The translations under genes and the position numbers were made by a program. From contig OY970256.1 in NCBI GenBank assembly GCA_963715565.1, positions 5,580,001-5,644,000 of the forward strand: 64,000 nucleotides of DNA, in the 5' to 3' direction. The notes under the pieces are model-generated. The model was not told the origin of the DNA. It saw nothing but the letters and a program-made list of their open reading frames with translations, and did not search any database. Below are positions 40,528 through 48,623 of this stretch, piece by piece. The stretch's first letter is position 1, and each line of letters starts with the position of its first letter. Source of the DNA: JACVRN01 sp963715565. Lineage in GTDB: Bacteria > Acidobacteriota > Blastocatellia > Pyrinomonadales > Pyrinomonadaceae.

Positions 40528-41085
40528 TTAAGACTTCGCGGGCGCAACCTCCGGCAAGTTCAGGGCGGGCTTGGTCTGCCCGCGATGACAGGTCGTGCAG
40601 TTGACCGTGGGTGTTTCGCTCTTGAGGTTCTTGACCTTTTTTAAGAGGTCCGTGTTGATGGTGCGCGTCATCTCGGCCATCTCGCGCGCGATCTGTTTGG
40701 TGGGCTTGTCGTCCTTCTCCCACTGGCCGGGGACGTGGCAATGCGTGCAGTTGACGCCGAGCGAGCGCGCCCAACCCATCTCCATGATTCTCAGTAGACG
40801 ACCGGCGGGCATGCCCTTTAGAAGCTGTATGTTCTTAAAGACCTGTTCGGCGGGCTTCTCTTCCTGACCGGCAATCTGCTTGCGCAACTCCGCGAGCGCC
40901 TGCGCCTGATTAAAAGATTTGTCGTCCTGCGGTGCGGCACTCGTCGCGGGAGCAGCGGCGTTTTGATTCGACTGCTGCGCGGAGACTCCCGCCGGGTCGA
41001 TGCCCGTCCGCGCGATGGCGAACAGTGCGAGTGCGAGGCAAGAAACCAAAGCCACCTTGACGGCCAGAGCTGTTTGTTTGCTCAT
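40528..41085 (-). CDS. Diheme c-type cytochrome, photosynthetic-reaction-centre cytochrome subunit family
   Basis: A 185-residue exported protein: signal peptide (ALAVKVALVSCLALALFAIA), an Ala/Gln-rich linker, then the family core VFKNIQLLKGMPAGRLLRIM, the first heme site CTHCH in SLGVNCTHCHVPGQW, and the second heme site CTTCH in TVNCTTCHRGQTKP. Proteins of this family in non-phototrophic Acidobacteriota are thought to be periplasmic electron carriers. AAGGAGAG precedes ATG 41085, so the longer frame is rejected. Confidence 0.85.
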   Translation of the reverse strand: MSKQTALAVKVALVSCLALALFAIARTGIDPAGVSAQQSNQNAAAPATSAAPQDDKSFNQAQALAELRKQIAGQEEKPAEQVFKNIQLLKGMPAGRLLRIMEMGWARSLGVNCTHCHVPGQWEKDDKPTKQIAREMAEMTRTINTDLLKKVKNLKSETPTVNCTTCHRGQTKPALNLPEVAPAKS

Positions 41086-41108
41086 CCGATTTCTCTCCTT
41101 TGAGAAGG

Positions 41109-41220
41109 AGAGGTCAGTAAAGCAATGCAAAAGTCAGAATGCAAAATGATAAATGAAAAGAAAGACCTTCTTTAATTCTGCATTTTGCACTTTGCATTCA
41201 TCATTGCTTTTCTGAACCTC
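41109..41220. repeat. Long inverted repeat, TGCAAAA family with extra outer arms
   Basis: Inner arms AAAGCAATGCAAAAGTCAGAA type (41119-41155) and complement (41177-41210), extended outward by GAGGTCAGTAAAGC / GCTTTTCTGAACCTC. It lies upstream of the diheme cytochrome and downstream of the 41274 gene. Confidence 0.85.
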
Positions 41221-41273
41221 TAATGTTTTCCCGCTTGCTGAACAGGCAATTTAGTGTAGAGGCCAAGCGTGCG

Positions 41274-41777
41274 TCAATCTCTGACCCACTTCAGCATGTG
41301 CGGATAGGGAGCGACGCCCTGCGCGCGTGCACGCTCGCCCGTCGCCGTCAGCCCTATCGCTTCCAGATGCGCCGCCCCCGGATAGACTCCAAAACCGTAG
41401 GTCCGTATTAACCCCACGGACTTTCCCCTGTAGCCCCCGTCGTGAAAAAGCAACGCGGGGTCCAGCTCAAGATGCCTGACAGCCGCGTAGGCCCACGCCG
41501 TGACGGCTACCTCTACGGCGTTCATGTCCTCTCCCGGTATCAGGACTTCACCACTCAGGCCGGGCCGCACGTCCCCGGAGGCCACTGCCAGGTGTCCGGC
41601 CTCGTGCAATAAGTCTACGGGGTAAGTCAGCCTGTCCTCGTCAACCAGCAGTCTTCCATTTTTGACCATGATGCCGGGGAGAAACGATTCAGACCCGAGA
41701 CGCATGGCGACAAGCTCTATGCCAATCGTCGTCAGGAAATCAGCCAGGTGATTTGTCAGCGCGTTGCGAAACGTCAA
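41274..41777 (-). CDS. Putative zinc metallopeptidase-like protein (HEAGH)
   Basis: A 167-residue soluble protein. DLLHEAGHLAVASGD provides an HExxH zinc-binding helix, and a downstream Glu in NAVEVAVTAWAY could be the third ligand, so a gluzincin-like fold is possible. The rest is unrecognised. The longest frame begins at TTG 41813, but TTG 41777 is preferred because GGCGGAG lies 7 nt upstream. This places the start at the end of the ATP-grasp gene and makes it the third gene of a coupled operon. Confidence 0.6.
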   Translation of the reverse strand: MTFRNALTNHLADFLTTIGIELVAMRLGSESFLPGIMVKNGRLLVDEDRLTYPVDLLHEAGHLAVASGDVRPGLSGEVLIPGEDMNAVEVAVTAWAYAAVRHLELDPALLFHDGGYRGKSVGLIRTYGFGVYPGAAHLEAIGLTATGERARAQGVAPYPHMLKWVRD

Positions 41778-41778
41778 T

Positions 41779-42813
41779 CTAAACTCCGCCAGTTGAGTTG
41801 TAGTTGAAGCCAAGCGAGATGATTTTCTGTAAGAGCGCGTCGTACTGGATGCCCGAATGGGCGGCGGATTCGGCGAAGTCGTCGCCGTGCGCGATGTTCG
41901 GATTGGGGTTCGCTTCCAACAGGTAGAGCTGGCCGTCGTCGGTCAGACGATAATCGAGCCGCGCGTAGCCGCTCAGAAAAAGCAGACGGTAGATGCGCTT
42001 CGAAAGACGCTCGATGCGCTTTGTCAGCTCCGGCCCTAAATCCGCAGCCTGCGTCACCAAGCCAATCTTTTTCTGGTAAGCCGGATCCCATTTGACCTTG
42101 AGCGTGGCGATGTTGGGCGCGCCTTCCGGCAGGTTCGGCATCACCAGCTCCCACGGCGTGTAGGTCTGAACTCGCTGGTTGCCTATGACGCCGACGTAGA
42201 TTTCGCGGCCTGCTATGTACTGCTCCGCGATGGCGTGCGTCGTCGTCTGCCGGTGTATGAACTCGACGCGCTCGGCCAGCTTCTCGTCGTCGTAAACTAC
42301 GGACGCGCGCGCAATCCCTACAGAGCCTTCCTCACTGATGGATTTGACGAGCAGCGGAAATTTCAGACGACGCGGGCGCTCCGTCTTCTTACGGTTCATA
42401 GGAAAGACTGCGAAGTGCGGCACGTTGATACGATGATAGGAGAGAATCTTTTTCGACAGGGCCTTGTCGTGCGCTAACGTTAACCCGCGCGGGTTGCATC
42501 CCGTGTAGGGCTGCTTCATCAATTCCAGGTAGCTCACGACGTGCTGGTCATAGAGCGGGTAGCCGTGGAATTCTTCCAGTAGATTAAAGGCGACGTGCGG
42601 CTTGTGTTCTTCAATCGCGCGGACGATGACGCCGAGGTCGTCGTACAGGCCCAGCGCCACCACGTCGTGCCCCATCGTTTTGAGCGTGGAGACCACGTCG
42701 TATTCCGTCTTGTACAGGAGCGCGTCCTTTTCGGGAACGCCCTCCAGAGAATCCGGCGGCACCAGGTCCTTGTGGACCAGAACGATGATGCGCTGCTTTG
42801 TCTTTTGCTTCAT
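41779..42813 (-). CDS. D-Ala-D-Ala ligase-like ATP-grasp protein
   Basis: A 344-residue ATP-grasp ligase. The N-terminal preATP domain contains HVAFNLLEEFHGYPLYDQHV. The central domain has FPLLVKSISEEGSVGIARAS (ATP lysine and glycine-rich loop) and IAEQYIAGREIYVGVIGN. The C-terminal metal-binding LLEANPNPNIAHGDDFAESA fits Ddl family members. It has the conserved catalytic machinery but a divergent substrate region compared with true Ddl, so a different carboxylate-amine substrate is likely. It overlaps the upstream metallopeptidase gene by 4 nt (ATGA). Confidence 0.82.
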   Translation of the reverse strand: MKQKTKQRIIVLVHKDLVPPDSLEGVPEKDALLYKTEYDVVSTLKTMGHDVVALGLYDDLGVIVRAIEEHKPHVAFNLLEEFHGYPLYDQHVVSYLELMKQPYTGCNPRGLTLAHDKALSKKILSYHRINVPHFAVFPMNRKKTERPRRLKFPLLVKSISEEGSVGIARASVVYDDEKLAERVEFIHRQTTTHAIAEQYIAGREIYVGVIGNQRVQTYTPWELVMPNLPEGAPNIATLKVKWDPAYQKKIGLVTQAADLGPELTKRIERLSKRIYRLLFLSGYARLDYRLTDDGQLYLLEANPNPNIAHGDDFAESAAHSGIQYDALLQKIISLGFNYNSTGGV

Positions 42814-43802
42814 ACGGCGATGCGATGATAACCCGAATGTAGCACGTTCATCACCTGAACTGTTAAGACTACCAGAAATTGTCTGCGCGCTTGACGCTTC
42901 GACGTTGCGACCCTGAGCTTCAGCTCCTTGCTACGCTCAATCATATTTTTGAGCACGTGATCCACAGTGTACTGGTGAACGCCCGTTCCTTCGGCCACTA
43001 TCTCGCGCACTTCGCGCCGCACGCCGCGTATAAAGCTGGCGGCTGTCGGGTGCGACAATTGGTTGGAGTTTTCCGAGAAGATGCGGCGCAGGTCTCGGTC
43101 ATAGTAAGCACGCCAGTCGAGCGCATACTGCGCGCGCTTGCGACGATAATGCTCGCGCAGGGTGATGGTTAATTCCGCCAGTGGCTCTATCTTGTCGCGG
43201 CGGCGATTGCGCGGGGGCTGTCCCTTAATCTCGTCCATCTGCTCGTCGACGTATTCCAATTTTTTGAGCGCGGGCCACGTGCGATAGCGCGTCCGCCAGC
43301 GCGAGCGCGGGGCAAGCCAGACAGCAAACGTCTCAGCGAAATCTTCAGCCGGGTGCGCCTGCGCGTACCATGCTCCAAGATGCAGCACGTGATTACGACT
43401 CTTCGGCCTGGGCTTGTAGGAACGCGGGTAGGGCTGTGCGAAAGAGCCGAACAGCTCGCGCCAGCGACGCTTGAAATGCAGACGATAGGCCGTATCAATC
43501 GCGTGGCCCGCCTCGTGGCGCAGGATACGCATGCATTCGGCTTCCGTGCCGCCTTCGACCTCGAACATCTGCTTGCGCTCAAGCTGTATGAGACGTGGGT
43601 GGGCAAGGTAAAAGGGAATGCAGATGCCAGGCACGCCGTCGGGCGAGAACCATTCTTCGCCGAGCCAGACGTGCGGCTTAAAGCGAATCTTGCGCGCGTT
43701 CAATTCCTCGTAGAGCCGCTTGATGCGGTCTTCCAAAATGGTCCCGCGAATGCGCAAAGGGAGGTCGCACAGGCGCTGGTCCAACAGCTCCTCGTCCGAC
43801 AT
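42810..43802 (-). CDS. Putative zinc-binding metallopeptidase
   Basis: A 330-residue cytoplasmic protein with the zinc site ILRHEAGHAIDTAYRLHFKR and a downstream HPAEDFAETFAVWLAP, giving the third ligand (Glu) of a gluzincin-like peptidase. The C-terminus is long, basic and helical (RREVREIVAEGTGVHQYTVD, SKRQARRQFLVVLTV). The frame is open to GTG 43832, but M at 43802 (MSDEELLDQRLCDLPLRI) is chosen as the likely family start, although no ribosome-binding site is clear. First gene of an operon with an ATP-grasp ligase and a second HEAGH protein. Confidence 0.78.
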   Translation of the reverse strand: MSDEELLDQRLCDLPLRIRGTILEDRIKRLYEELNARKIRFKPHVWLGEEWFSPDGVPGICIPFYLAHPRLIQLERKQMFEVEGGTEAECMRILRHEAGHAIDTAYRLHFKRRWRELFGSFAQPYPRSYKPRPKSRNHVLHLGAWYAQAHPAEDFAETFAVWLAPRSRWRTRYRTWPALKKLEYVDEQMDEIKGQPPRNRRRDKIEPLAELTITLREHYRRKRAQYALDWRAYYDRDLRRIFSENSNQLSHPTAASFIRGVRREVREIVAEGTGVHQYTVDHVLKNMIERSKELKLRVATSKRQARRQFLVVLTVQVMNVLHSGYHRIAV

Positions 43803-43925
43803 CAGATGCCATTTTAGTAGTCCGTTACGCACAGTAGGCCCAGAGTCACCTTGAAAGCTTTAACCGCGATAGAGGCCGAGCGCGGAAAGTAGGCTCGAAC
43901 AACCGGCTTTGATTGTTTAATAGAG

Positions 43926-43968
43926 AAGAGAAAAGGGCAGCCAGAGCGATCACTACCCTTTTGTTTCA
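43926..43968 (-). terminator. Possible terminator downstream of tRNA-Arg
   Basis: On the minus strand AAAAGGG and CCCTTTT flank an 18-nt loop and are followed by CTC/T-rich sequence, 80 nt past the tRNA end. The stem is short, so this is tentative. Confidence 0.3.
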
Positions 43969-44048
43969 GACAACGCGCCCGAAAAGACTTTCCCAGCCTC
44001 TCCGCGTGAGAGCACGAAAGCCTAATCACTGTTCATTTGCAGTAATAA

Positions 44049-44122
44049 TACACCCGGAAAGACTCGAACTTTCGACCTTCTGATCCGAAGTCAGACGCTC
44101 TATCCAACTGAGCTACGGGTGC
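44049..44122 (-). tRNA. tRNA-Arg (anticodon TCG)
   Basis: A complete cloverleaf on the minus strand. Acceptor GCACCCG pairs with CGGGTGT (one G-U at the end). The D arm includes TAGCTCAGTTGGATAGAGC. The anticodon stem TCTGA/TCAGA frames loop CTTCGGA with anticodon TCG. The T arm is GTTCGAGTC. The 3' CCA is not encoded. It decodes CGA (and by wobble other CGN) arginine codons. Confidence 0.95.
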
Positions 44123-44232
44123 TGAAGCTCAATCCGGCTGGTCCGGCTGAACCATCGGCGGGCTTGAAGCATTGCTGCATTTTAGGGATTTTCCCGCCCG
44201 GTGTCACGCCGCCATGCGTTGCCGGTGAGGAT

Positions 44233-44439
44233 TTAGGCCGGGTCGTTCGCTTCTGTTTCATCGCAACGCTTGCAGTCGAGTTCCACCCCTAAGCGACTTG
44301 CTCGCCCCTCAGGCGTGAGAACCCACGCTCTGGTGATAAGCGGCGGGTCGTGGCGCACGTGCTGCTGGTGACCGCACTCAAGCTCTGCGACCCAGTGGCG
44401 GTCGTCGTCCTGATGAAACCCTGTGATTCTACGCTTCAG
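44233..44439 (-). CDS. DUF3565 family protein with apparent CTG start
   Basis: A 68-residue protein matching DUF3565: ITGFHQDDDRHWVAELECGH, QQHVRHDPPLITRAWVLTPE and SRLGVELDCKRCDE. Conserved Cys and His residues suggest a small metal-binding domain. No ATG, GTG or TTG exists in frame between the upstream TGA and the conserved core. CTG 44439 is the only near-cognate codon in the right place, and GGGGAG lies 7 nt before it. Alternatively ATG 44446 starts the gene and a frameshift lies in its first codons. Function of the family is unknown. Confidence 0.8.
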   Translation of the reverse strand: MKRRITGFHQDDDRHWVAELECGHQQHVRHDPPLITRAWVLTPEGRASRLGVELDCKRCDETEANDPA

Positions 44440-44514
44440 AACTCATCTCCCCTGAATCTTCTCTCTGCGATGCTCTCGCCGTCTGATTTACCGACGCATT
44501 GCCTCTACGCTTCT

Positions 44515-44955
44515 TCAAAAATCGAATTTAGGCGTGCGGCTGCTTCGTTTGGCATAAGTGCCCGTGGCCGAGACGTTGAGGCCGAAGCCGCAGGGGATGC
44601 TGCTGCCGGTCTGCGTCACAATCGCACGGTTGCCGGTGAACCTGATGCTGATTGTACACTCGCCCGATTTATACTCGGCGCGGTTGTTCACGAGCGGGAG
44701 CGTCTCTTTGACCTCGCCGACATTGACGTTGCCGGTCGCGGCATTGCCTATCCACGATGCGTAGAGATAGATTTTGATTTTTCCGCCGGCGAGCTTCTGC
44801 ACGTCCAGCGCGTTCTCCGTAGTGGAGTTTCTCAACACGTAACTGCCCGTCACGTTGATCGCCGCCGGTCTGGATTTTCGCGCCTTCCCGGTTTGCGCGC
44901 CCGCGAGTTGAAAGATGGTCAGAAGGATAATGGCTGCGACAATCAGTCTATACAT
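44515..44955 (-). CDS. Secreted protein of unknown function
   Basis: A 146-residue protein with signal peptide YRLIVAAIILLTIFQLAGAQ (cleavage about 21) followed by a basic spacer and a beta-rich domain (NVTGSYVLRNSTTENALDVQ, IKIYLYASWIGNAATGNVNV) containing two cysteines that could form a disulfide (SGECTISI, SSIPCGFG). The core resembles lipocalin-like or C2-like small domains but is not named. M at 44955 follows GTGAGG; GTG 44970 is the alternative. Confidence 0.7.
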   Translation of the reverse strand: MYRLIVAAIILLTIFQLAGAQTGKARKSRPAAINVTGSYVLRNSTTENALDVQKLAGGKIKIYLYASWIGNAATGNVNVGEVKETLPLVNNRAEYKSGECTISIRFTGNRAIVTQTGSSIPCGFGLNVSATGTYAKRSSRTPKFDF

Positions 44956-45027
44956 TTTCAAGTGCCTCACGCCTTTGTTCCACGCAGAAGAGACGCGGCG
45001 GGCGCGCGCGGTTTGCCGTAAGTAGAA

Positions 45028-45972
45028 TTAAGTAGTGGTGTGTAGGCCCGCGCGTTTTCTGAGCGGATTGCGTGCGAGTAGCCACGCGGTGGGCGCAACT
45101 ACGAGAGCTATGCCGCCGAGCGTGGCCCAGTTGAAACGGTGTCTCCAGAAGAGGAGGTCGAACAGGAAGGCAAAGACAATCTGCGTCAACCCTACGACCG
45201 CGACTTTGGAGGGATGACCGAGCGCGAACGCGCGCGTCATGCCCAACTGCCCGAGCGTTCCAGCCAACCCGACGCCCGCCAGCATCAGCAGCAAACGCCA
45301 GTCGTATAAATTACCACCCATCATCGTGCCCCGCGACAGCAAGAGATAGGCTAGACAAAAAATAGTCGAGACGCCGGAGAAGTGCACGACCACTGCGCGC
45401 GCATCCACGTGGCTGAGCTTGTTGAGACCGATCATCGCGATGGCGGTCATGAGCGCGTTGCTTAAGGCCGCTACGATAGCCACGCGGCTTCCGGCCCCGA
45501 ACGGCTGCTGGACCAGAAAGACGCCGACGAGTCCCATCAGGACCGCTAACCACACGCCAGCAGTCGGGCGAATCCCAAGGATAGGCCACGCGAGCAGAGT
45601 GACCCAGAAGGGAAACGTGTTGGCAAGCGTGATGGCCGTAGAGATTGGCAGGTGCGTCAACGCATAGAAAGCGCCTAGAACGCCAAAGCTCCCGACGATG
45701 CTGCGCATCCACAAAATACCGGGCTTGAAGAGGACAAGACGCACACGCGCGGCGCGGGCTATCACGAGCGAGAAGACAAAGGCCAGAGACGTGCGCGCCA
45801 GCGCGATAATCTGCCAGTCCGTGCGCTCTCCGGCCAGGTGGCTCAACGCGCCCATCACGGCAAAGGCAAGCGCTCCACCAAGCATAGAGAGATAAGCCAC
45901 GGTGGCCTCTTCTCTCTCGACATGCGCGTGCGCGCTCACGCGAATTTCTTTGCTTACTGTTTCAGCTTTCAT
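45028..45972 (-). CDS. EamA/DMT-family transporter
   Basis: A 314-residue membrane protein with ten predicted transmembrane helices in two EamA repeats (YLSMLGGALAFAVMGALSHL; AIVAALSNALMTAIAMIGLN). It has the EamA-type FGVLGAFYALTHLPISTAIT and GTLGQLGMTRAFALGHPSKV segments of the drug/metabolite transporter superfamily. Substrate unknown. It starts 15 nt past a nested inverted repeat. Confidence 0.88.
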   Translation of the reverse strand: MKAETVSKEIRVSAHAHVEREEATVAYLSMLGGALAFAVMGALSHLAGERTDWQIIALARTSLAFVFSLVIARAARVRLVLFKPGILWMRSIVGSFGVLGAFYALTHLPISTAITLANTFPFWVTLLAWPILGIRPTAGVWLAVLMGLVGVFLVQQPFGAGSRVAIVAALSNALMTAIAMIGLNKLSHVDARAVVVHFSGVSTIFCLAYLLLSRGTMMGGNLYDWRLLLMLAGVGLAGTLGQLGMTRAFALGHPSKVAVVGLTQIVFAFLFDLLFWRHRFNWATLGGIALVVAPTAWLLARNPLRKRAGLHTTT

Positions 45973-45986
45973 CCTTGAAAGAAATT

Positions 45987-46121
45987 AACAGGGATGGACA
46001 GGATAGACAGGATAAAAACAAATGATAAATGCAAAGTGCAAAGTGCAGAATTAAAGAATAGCTTTTCATTCATCATTTTGCATTTTGACTTTTGCATTGC
46101 TTTTATCCTGTCCATCCTGTT
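45987..46121. repeat. Nested inverted repeats: GGACAGGATA family enclosing TGCAAAG family
   Basis: Outer arms 45987-46017 and 46101-46121 carry GGATGGACAGGATAGACAGG and a shorter complement. Inner arms 46018-46059 and 46065-46100 are TGCAAAG/TGCAAAA units. Same composite design as 24951-25100, but with the order of minor variants different. Confidence 0.9.
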
Positions 46122-46461
46122 TGAATCTGCTTCTGTCAGAGCGGTGCTCCGGTTTCTTTAAGGACTCTAAACTATGCAAAGCAGCGACGGGAAGGCAAAT
46201 TTATTTCAGGGCGGGCGCGGGCGATGAGGGCCGCACAAATTGAGAGGTCACCCAAGCCCTCGCAACTCGGGTGACCTCGATCCGCGGCGTTCTCTCCTCA
46301 AGAAGGGGAACATGCGAATTGGCCGCGCACTCTACCATCAAAGCCCGGACTCGGCCAACAACTTTTTTGATGAAACGAACGATGGGCGAACACTAATCCG
46401 GGACGGCCCGCAGGCAAGAGCGCGGTTGATGCGTGACACCGCTCTGCCGGGTTCGACCGTC
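46122..46461. other. 340-nt region without a convincing gene
   Basis: It contains a hairpin with an 11-bp stem, GAGGTCACCC/GGGTGACCTC, at about 46241-46276, which may end transcription of the cytochrome c lipoprotein gene, although no T-run follows. Open frames across it are not protein-like. Nothing else is visible. Confidence 0.4.
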
Positions 46462-46899
46462 CTACTTTTTCGCCTTCGCTTCGCGTTGCCACTGGCGTAT
46501 CAGGCGCACCAGATTGGTAATCTCTTCCGGCTTGAGGCGGTCTTTGAACGCGGGCATCTCGCCCTCGTCGCCGTCTCGAATCTGCTTTGCCAGCTCTTCA
46601 TCCGAATGATCGAGCGCGTGGCCCGCCTTCAGGCTCGGCACTTTGAGCTTCTTTTTCAGGACGGTGACAGTGCCGCCGTCGCCCTGCGGGCCATGACAGC
46701 GCGCGCACTCCGCCGCGTAAATGGCGAGCGTCGAAGTCATGTCGTCGGCGGGCGTCGGCGTGGGCTGCGCCGTAGTCGGCGCGGTCGTCGGTCCGCCAGC
46801 CTTGTTGGCCGTCTGGTTCGTGGTTGAAGATTCATTACTACAGGCGATGACGAAAAGGACGAGCGCGGCGCTAACCGCAAGGATTTTTGCAAGTCTCAT
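46462..46899 (-). CDS. Cytochrome c lipoprotein
   Basis: A 145-residue class I-type monoheme cytochrome c. The signal sequence ends with lipobox VIAC (residues 17-20), so Cys20 is probably lipidated. A Thr/Pro/Ala-rich tether leads to the heme domain with CARCHGPQGDGG and distal methionine in EGEMPAFKDRLKPEEI. It lies 170 nt downstream of the cytochrome b-c fusion gene on the same strand and may accept electrons from it. M at 46899 is used because it starts the lipoprotein signal. Confidence 0.85.
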   Translation of the reverse strand: MRLAKILAVSAALVLFVIACSNESSTTNQTANKAGGPTTAPTTAQPTPTPADDMTSTLAIYAAECARCHGPQGDGGTVTVLKKKLKVPSLKAGHALDHSDEELAKQIRDGDEGEMPAFKDRLKPEEITNLVRLIRQWQREAKAKK

Positions 46900-46976
46900 C
46901 AAGTGCGTTTCTCCCGAAAGCGCGAACGTTAGTGTAGAACGAACACGAATCGCGTGAGTATACAAAATAATAAAGC

Positions 46977-47072
46977 AGGGGGAAAAGGGTAAAAGGGAAG
47001 AAAGAATTTCAACGGCAGGGAAATGATGGTCGCAGGCACGACGAACACAAAAGCTTTGACCTTTTCCCCCTA
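46977..47072. repeat. Inverted repeat, AGGGGGAAAAGGG family
   Basis: Left arm AGGGGGAAAAGGGTAAAAGG (46977-46996) and right arm ACCTTTTCCCCCT (47059-47072), with a 60-nt spacer. The right arm includes the stop codon of the cytochrome b-c gene. It is related to the inner repeat at 30104-30153. Confidence 0.65.
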
Positions 47073-48623
47073 ACGCTTTTTAAGCGCGGCCATCCATTCG
47101 GCTATCTCGCGTTTTTCGTCTTCGGTGAGCTTGTCTTTGAAAGATGGCATGAGCGGGTCAAGGCCGTATGAGGCGGGGTCGTTCATGATGGCGATGAGGT
47201 CTTCGATTGTGCGGCGCGGTTTTGTGCTGACGCCTATCAAGCGCGGGTAAATCTTCACGCCCTGCCCGCGCGTCCCGTGACAGCCAGAGCATTTGGTGAT
47301 GTAGCTCTCGGGCGGGAATGTCGCGGAGATTGCCTTCTGCATCTGTGATGCCTTGTTGCTGTTCGACGCGCTTGATGAAGTGTTCGCTGTTTGTGCTGTC
47401 TTCCCGGCGTCGCCGCTTCCTCGCGTCTCTGCGTCTCCGCCCGTCTCGTCTATAGCCGATTCGCTCGTGCGCGTCTTTAACGGCACAAAGGGCGAGGCGC
47501 GGAAAGCGTCTTCCTCGGCGGTCTGCCTCGCAAGCTGCGCGCGTATCACGGGGTCGGATGCATCCTTGACGTAGGAGATGACGGTCATCACTGTGAAGAG
47601 CAGAAAGCCTAGTGCAAAGAGCGCGACGCCGACGGTGCGGCGCGGGTGCGCCATCACGCGGCGAAGGCGCGGCGGGTTGAGAAACGGGAGCGAGAGCAGC
47701 CCCAGGAAAATCAGAGCAGGCAGGATGGCTGCGACGACCGAAGCTGTTTGTCCGGGCAGATATTTCAGGAGCTGAAAGAGCCAGCGAAATTGCGCGCCCG
47801 GACGCGGCAGATAACCGGGCGCGGCTGTGTCTGCGCTCGGGCCCAGCGGCGCGTAGTTCCAGTAAGCGAAAAGCGCAAGCGCCAGGAAGACCAGACCGGC
47901 GACGACGGCGTTGCGCGCCATCTGCCCGCGCATCCATCGCTCCAGCCCGCGCTCTTCTTCAGCCGTCACCATCGCCCGCTCGCGAAAGATAAAGAGACGC
48001 GCGACGAGCACCAGAAGGATAAGAGTCGGCGTGACCAGCACGTGAAGCGCAAAGAAGCGCGCGAGCGTGATGGGCGTGATGTCCGTGCCGCCTATGAGCC
48101 AGCGCCGCGACGCATCGCCGACGCCGGGCAAGCCGCCCGCAATGCCTTCGGCCACGCGCGTCCCGAAAAATGCGCGCGCATCCCACGGCAGCGAATATCC
48201 CGTCGCGCCTTCTGCCAGCACGAGCATCAGCAGCACGACCGAAGCCATCCACGCTACGGGTCTGCGCCGATAGGTCGCGCGCCAGAACATCTGCGCAAGA
48301 TGAATGACGAGCGCCAGCGTCAACCACTGCGAGCCGTAATGATGCACGGCTCGCAGCCACGAGCCTGCGGGCAAAACTTTTTCGATGTAAGAGACTGTCG
48401 TGTGTGCGCTCTCTGCGGAAGGGACGTAGTAGAAGGCGAGCAGGACTCCGGTCAGGAGCTGCACGGCGAGCAGCATGACGACCACGCCCGCAGTAGTGCG
48501 CGCCCATGCGCTCAAGCCCGTCGAAGGCTCGTCAATCAGCGAGCGTTCTATGTCCTGAAGCGTGGTCCAGCGCGAGAGCCAGCGCTCAAGACGTGGTGGA
48601 AGATGTTCACTAGCGGCTGCCAT
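47070..48623 (-). CDS. Cytochrome b - cytochrome c fusion of a bc-type complex
   Basis: A 517-residue membrane protein. Residues about 1-360 are a cytochrome b: helix B histidines His94 and His108, GYSLPWDARAFFGTRV, and helix D His194. The usual second helix-D histidine position (about 208) is Ala. The PEWY region reads PGAQ (275-278) in front of FRWLFQLLKYLPG. After the last helices a hydrophilic linker (about 385-430) leads to a C-terminal cytochrome c with CSGCHG (445-450) and LMPSFKDKL. Part of the linker (ETGGDAETRGSGDAG) is repeat-derived. TAATG overlap couples it to Rieske. Probably a quinol-oxidising complex, but with altered active-site residues. Confidence 0.85.
   Translation of the reverse strand: MAAASEHLPPRLERWLSRWTTLQDIERSLIDEPSTGLSAWARTTAGVVVMLLAVQLLTGVLLAFYYVPSAESAHTTVSYIEKVLPAGSWLRAVHHYGSQWLTLALVIHLAQMFWRATYRRRPVAWMASVVLLMLVLAEGATGYSLPWDARAFFGTRVAEGIAGGLPGVGDASRRWLIGGTDITPITLARFFALHVLVTPTLILLVLVARLFIFRERAMVTAEEERGLERWMRGQMARNAVVAGLVFLALALFAYWNYAPLGPSADTAAPGYLPRPGAQFRWLFQLLKYLPGQTASVVAAILPALIFLGLLSLPFLNPPRLRRVMAHPRRTVGVALFALGFLLFTVMTVISYVKDASDPVIRAQLARQTAEEDAFRASPFVPLKTRTSESAIDETGGDAETRGSGDAGKTAQTANTSSSASNSNKASQMQKAISATFPPESYITKCSGCHGTRGQGVKIYPRLIGVSTKPRRTIEDLIAIMNDPASYGLDPLMPSFKDKLTEDEKREIAEWMAALKKR
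47400..47460. repeat. One-armed copy of the GAGACGCGGGGACGCGG repeat inside coding sequence
   Basis: Minus-strand sequence GAGACGCAGAGACGCGAGG followed by AGCGGCGACGCC resembles one arm of the inverted repeat at 31228-31316. It is in frame and encodes part of the linker between the cytochrome b and c domains. Confidence 0.55.

Noticed and set aside
44350..45021. 223-codon plus-strand frame
   Set aside because: Lies antisense to the DUF3565 gene start and to the secreted protein with a signal peptide; no protein-like features of its own.
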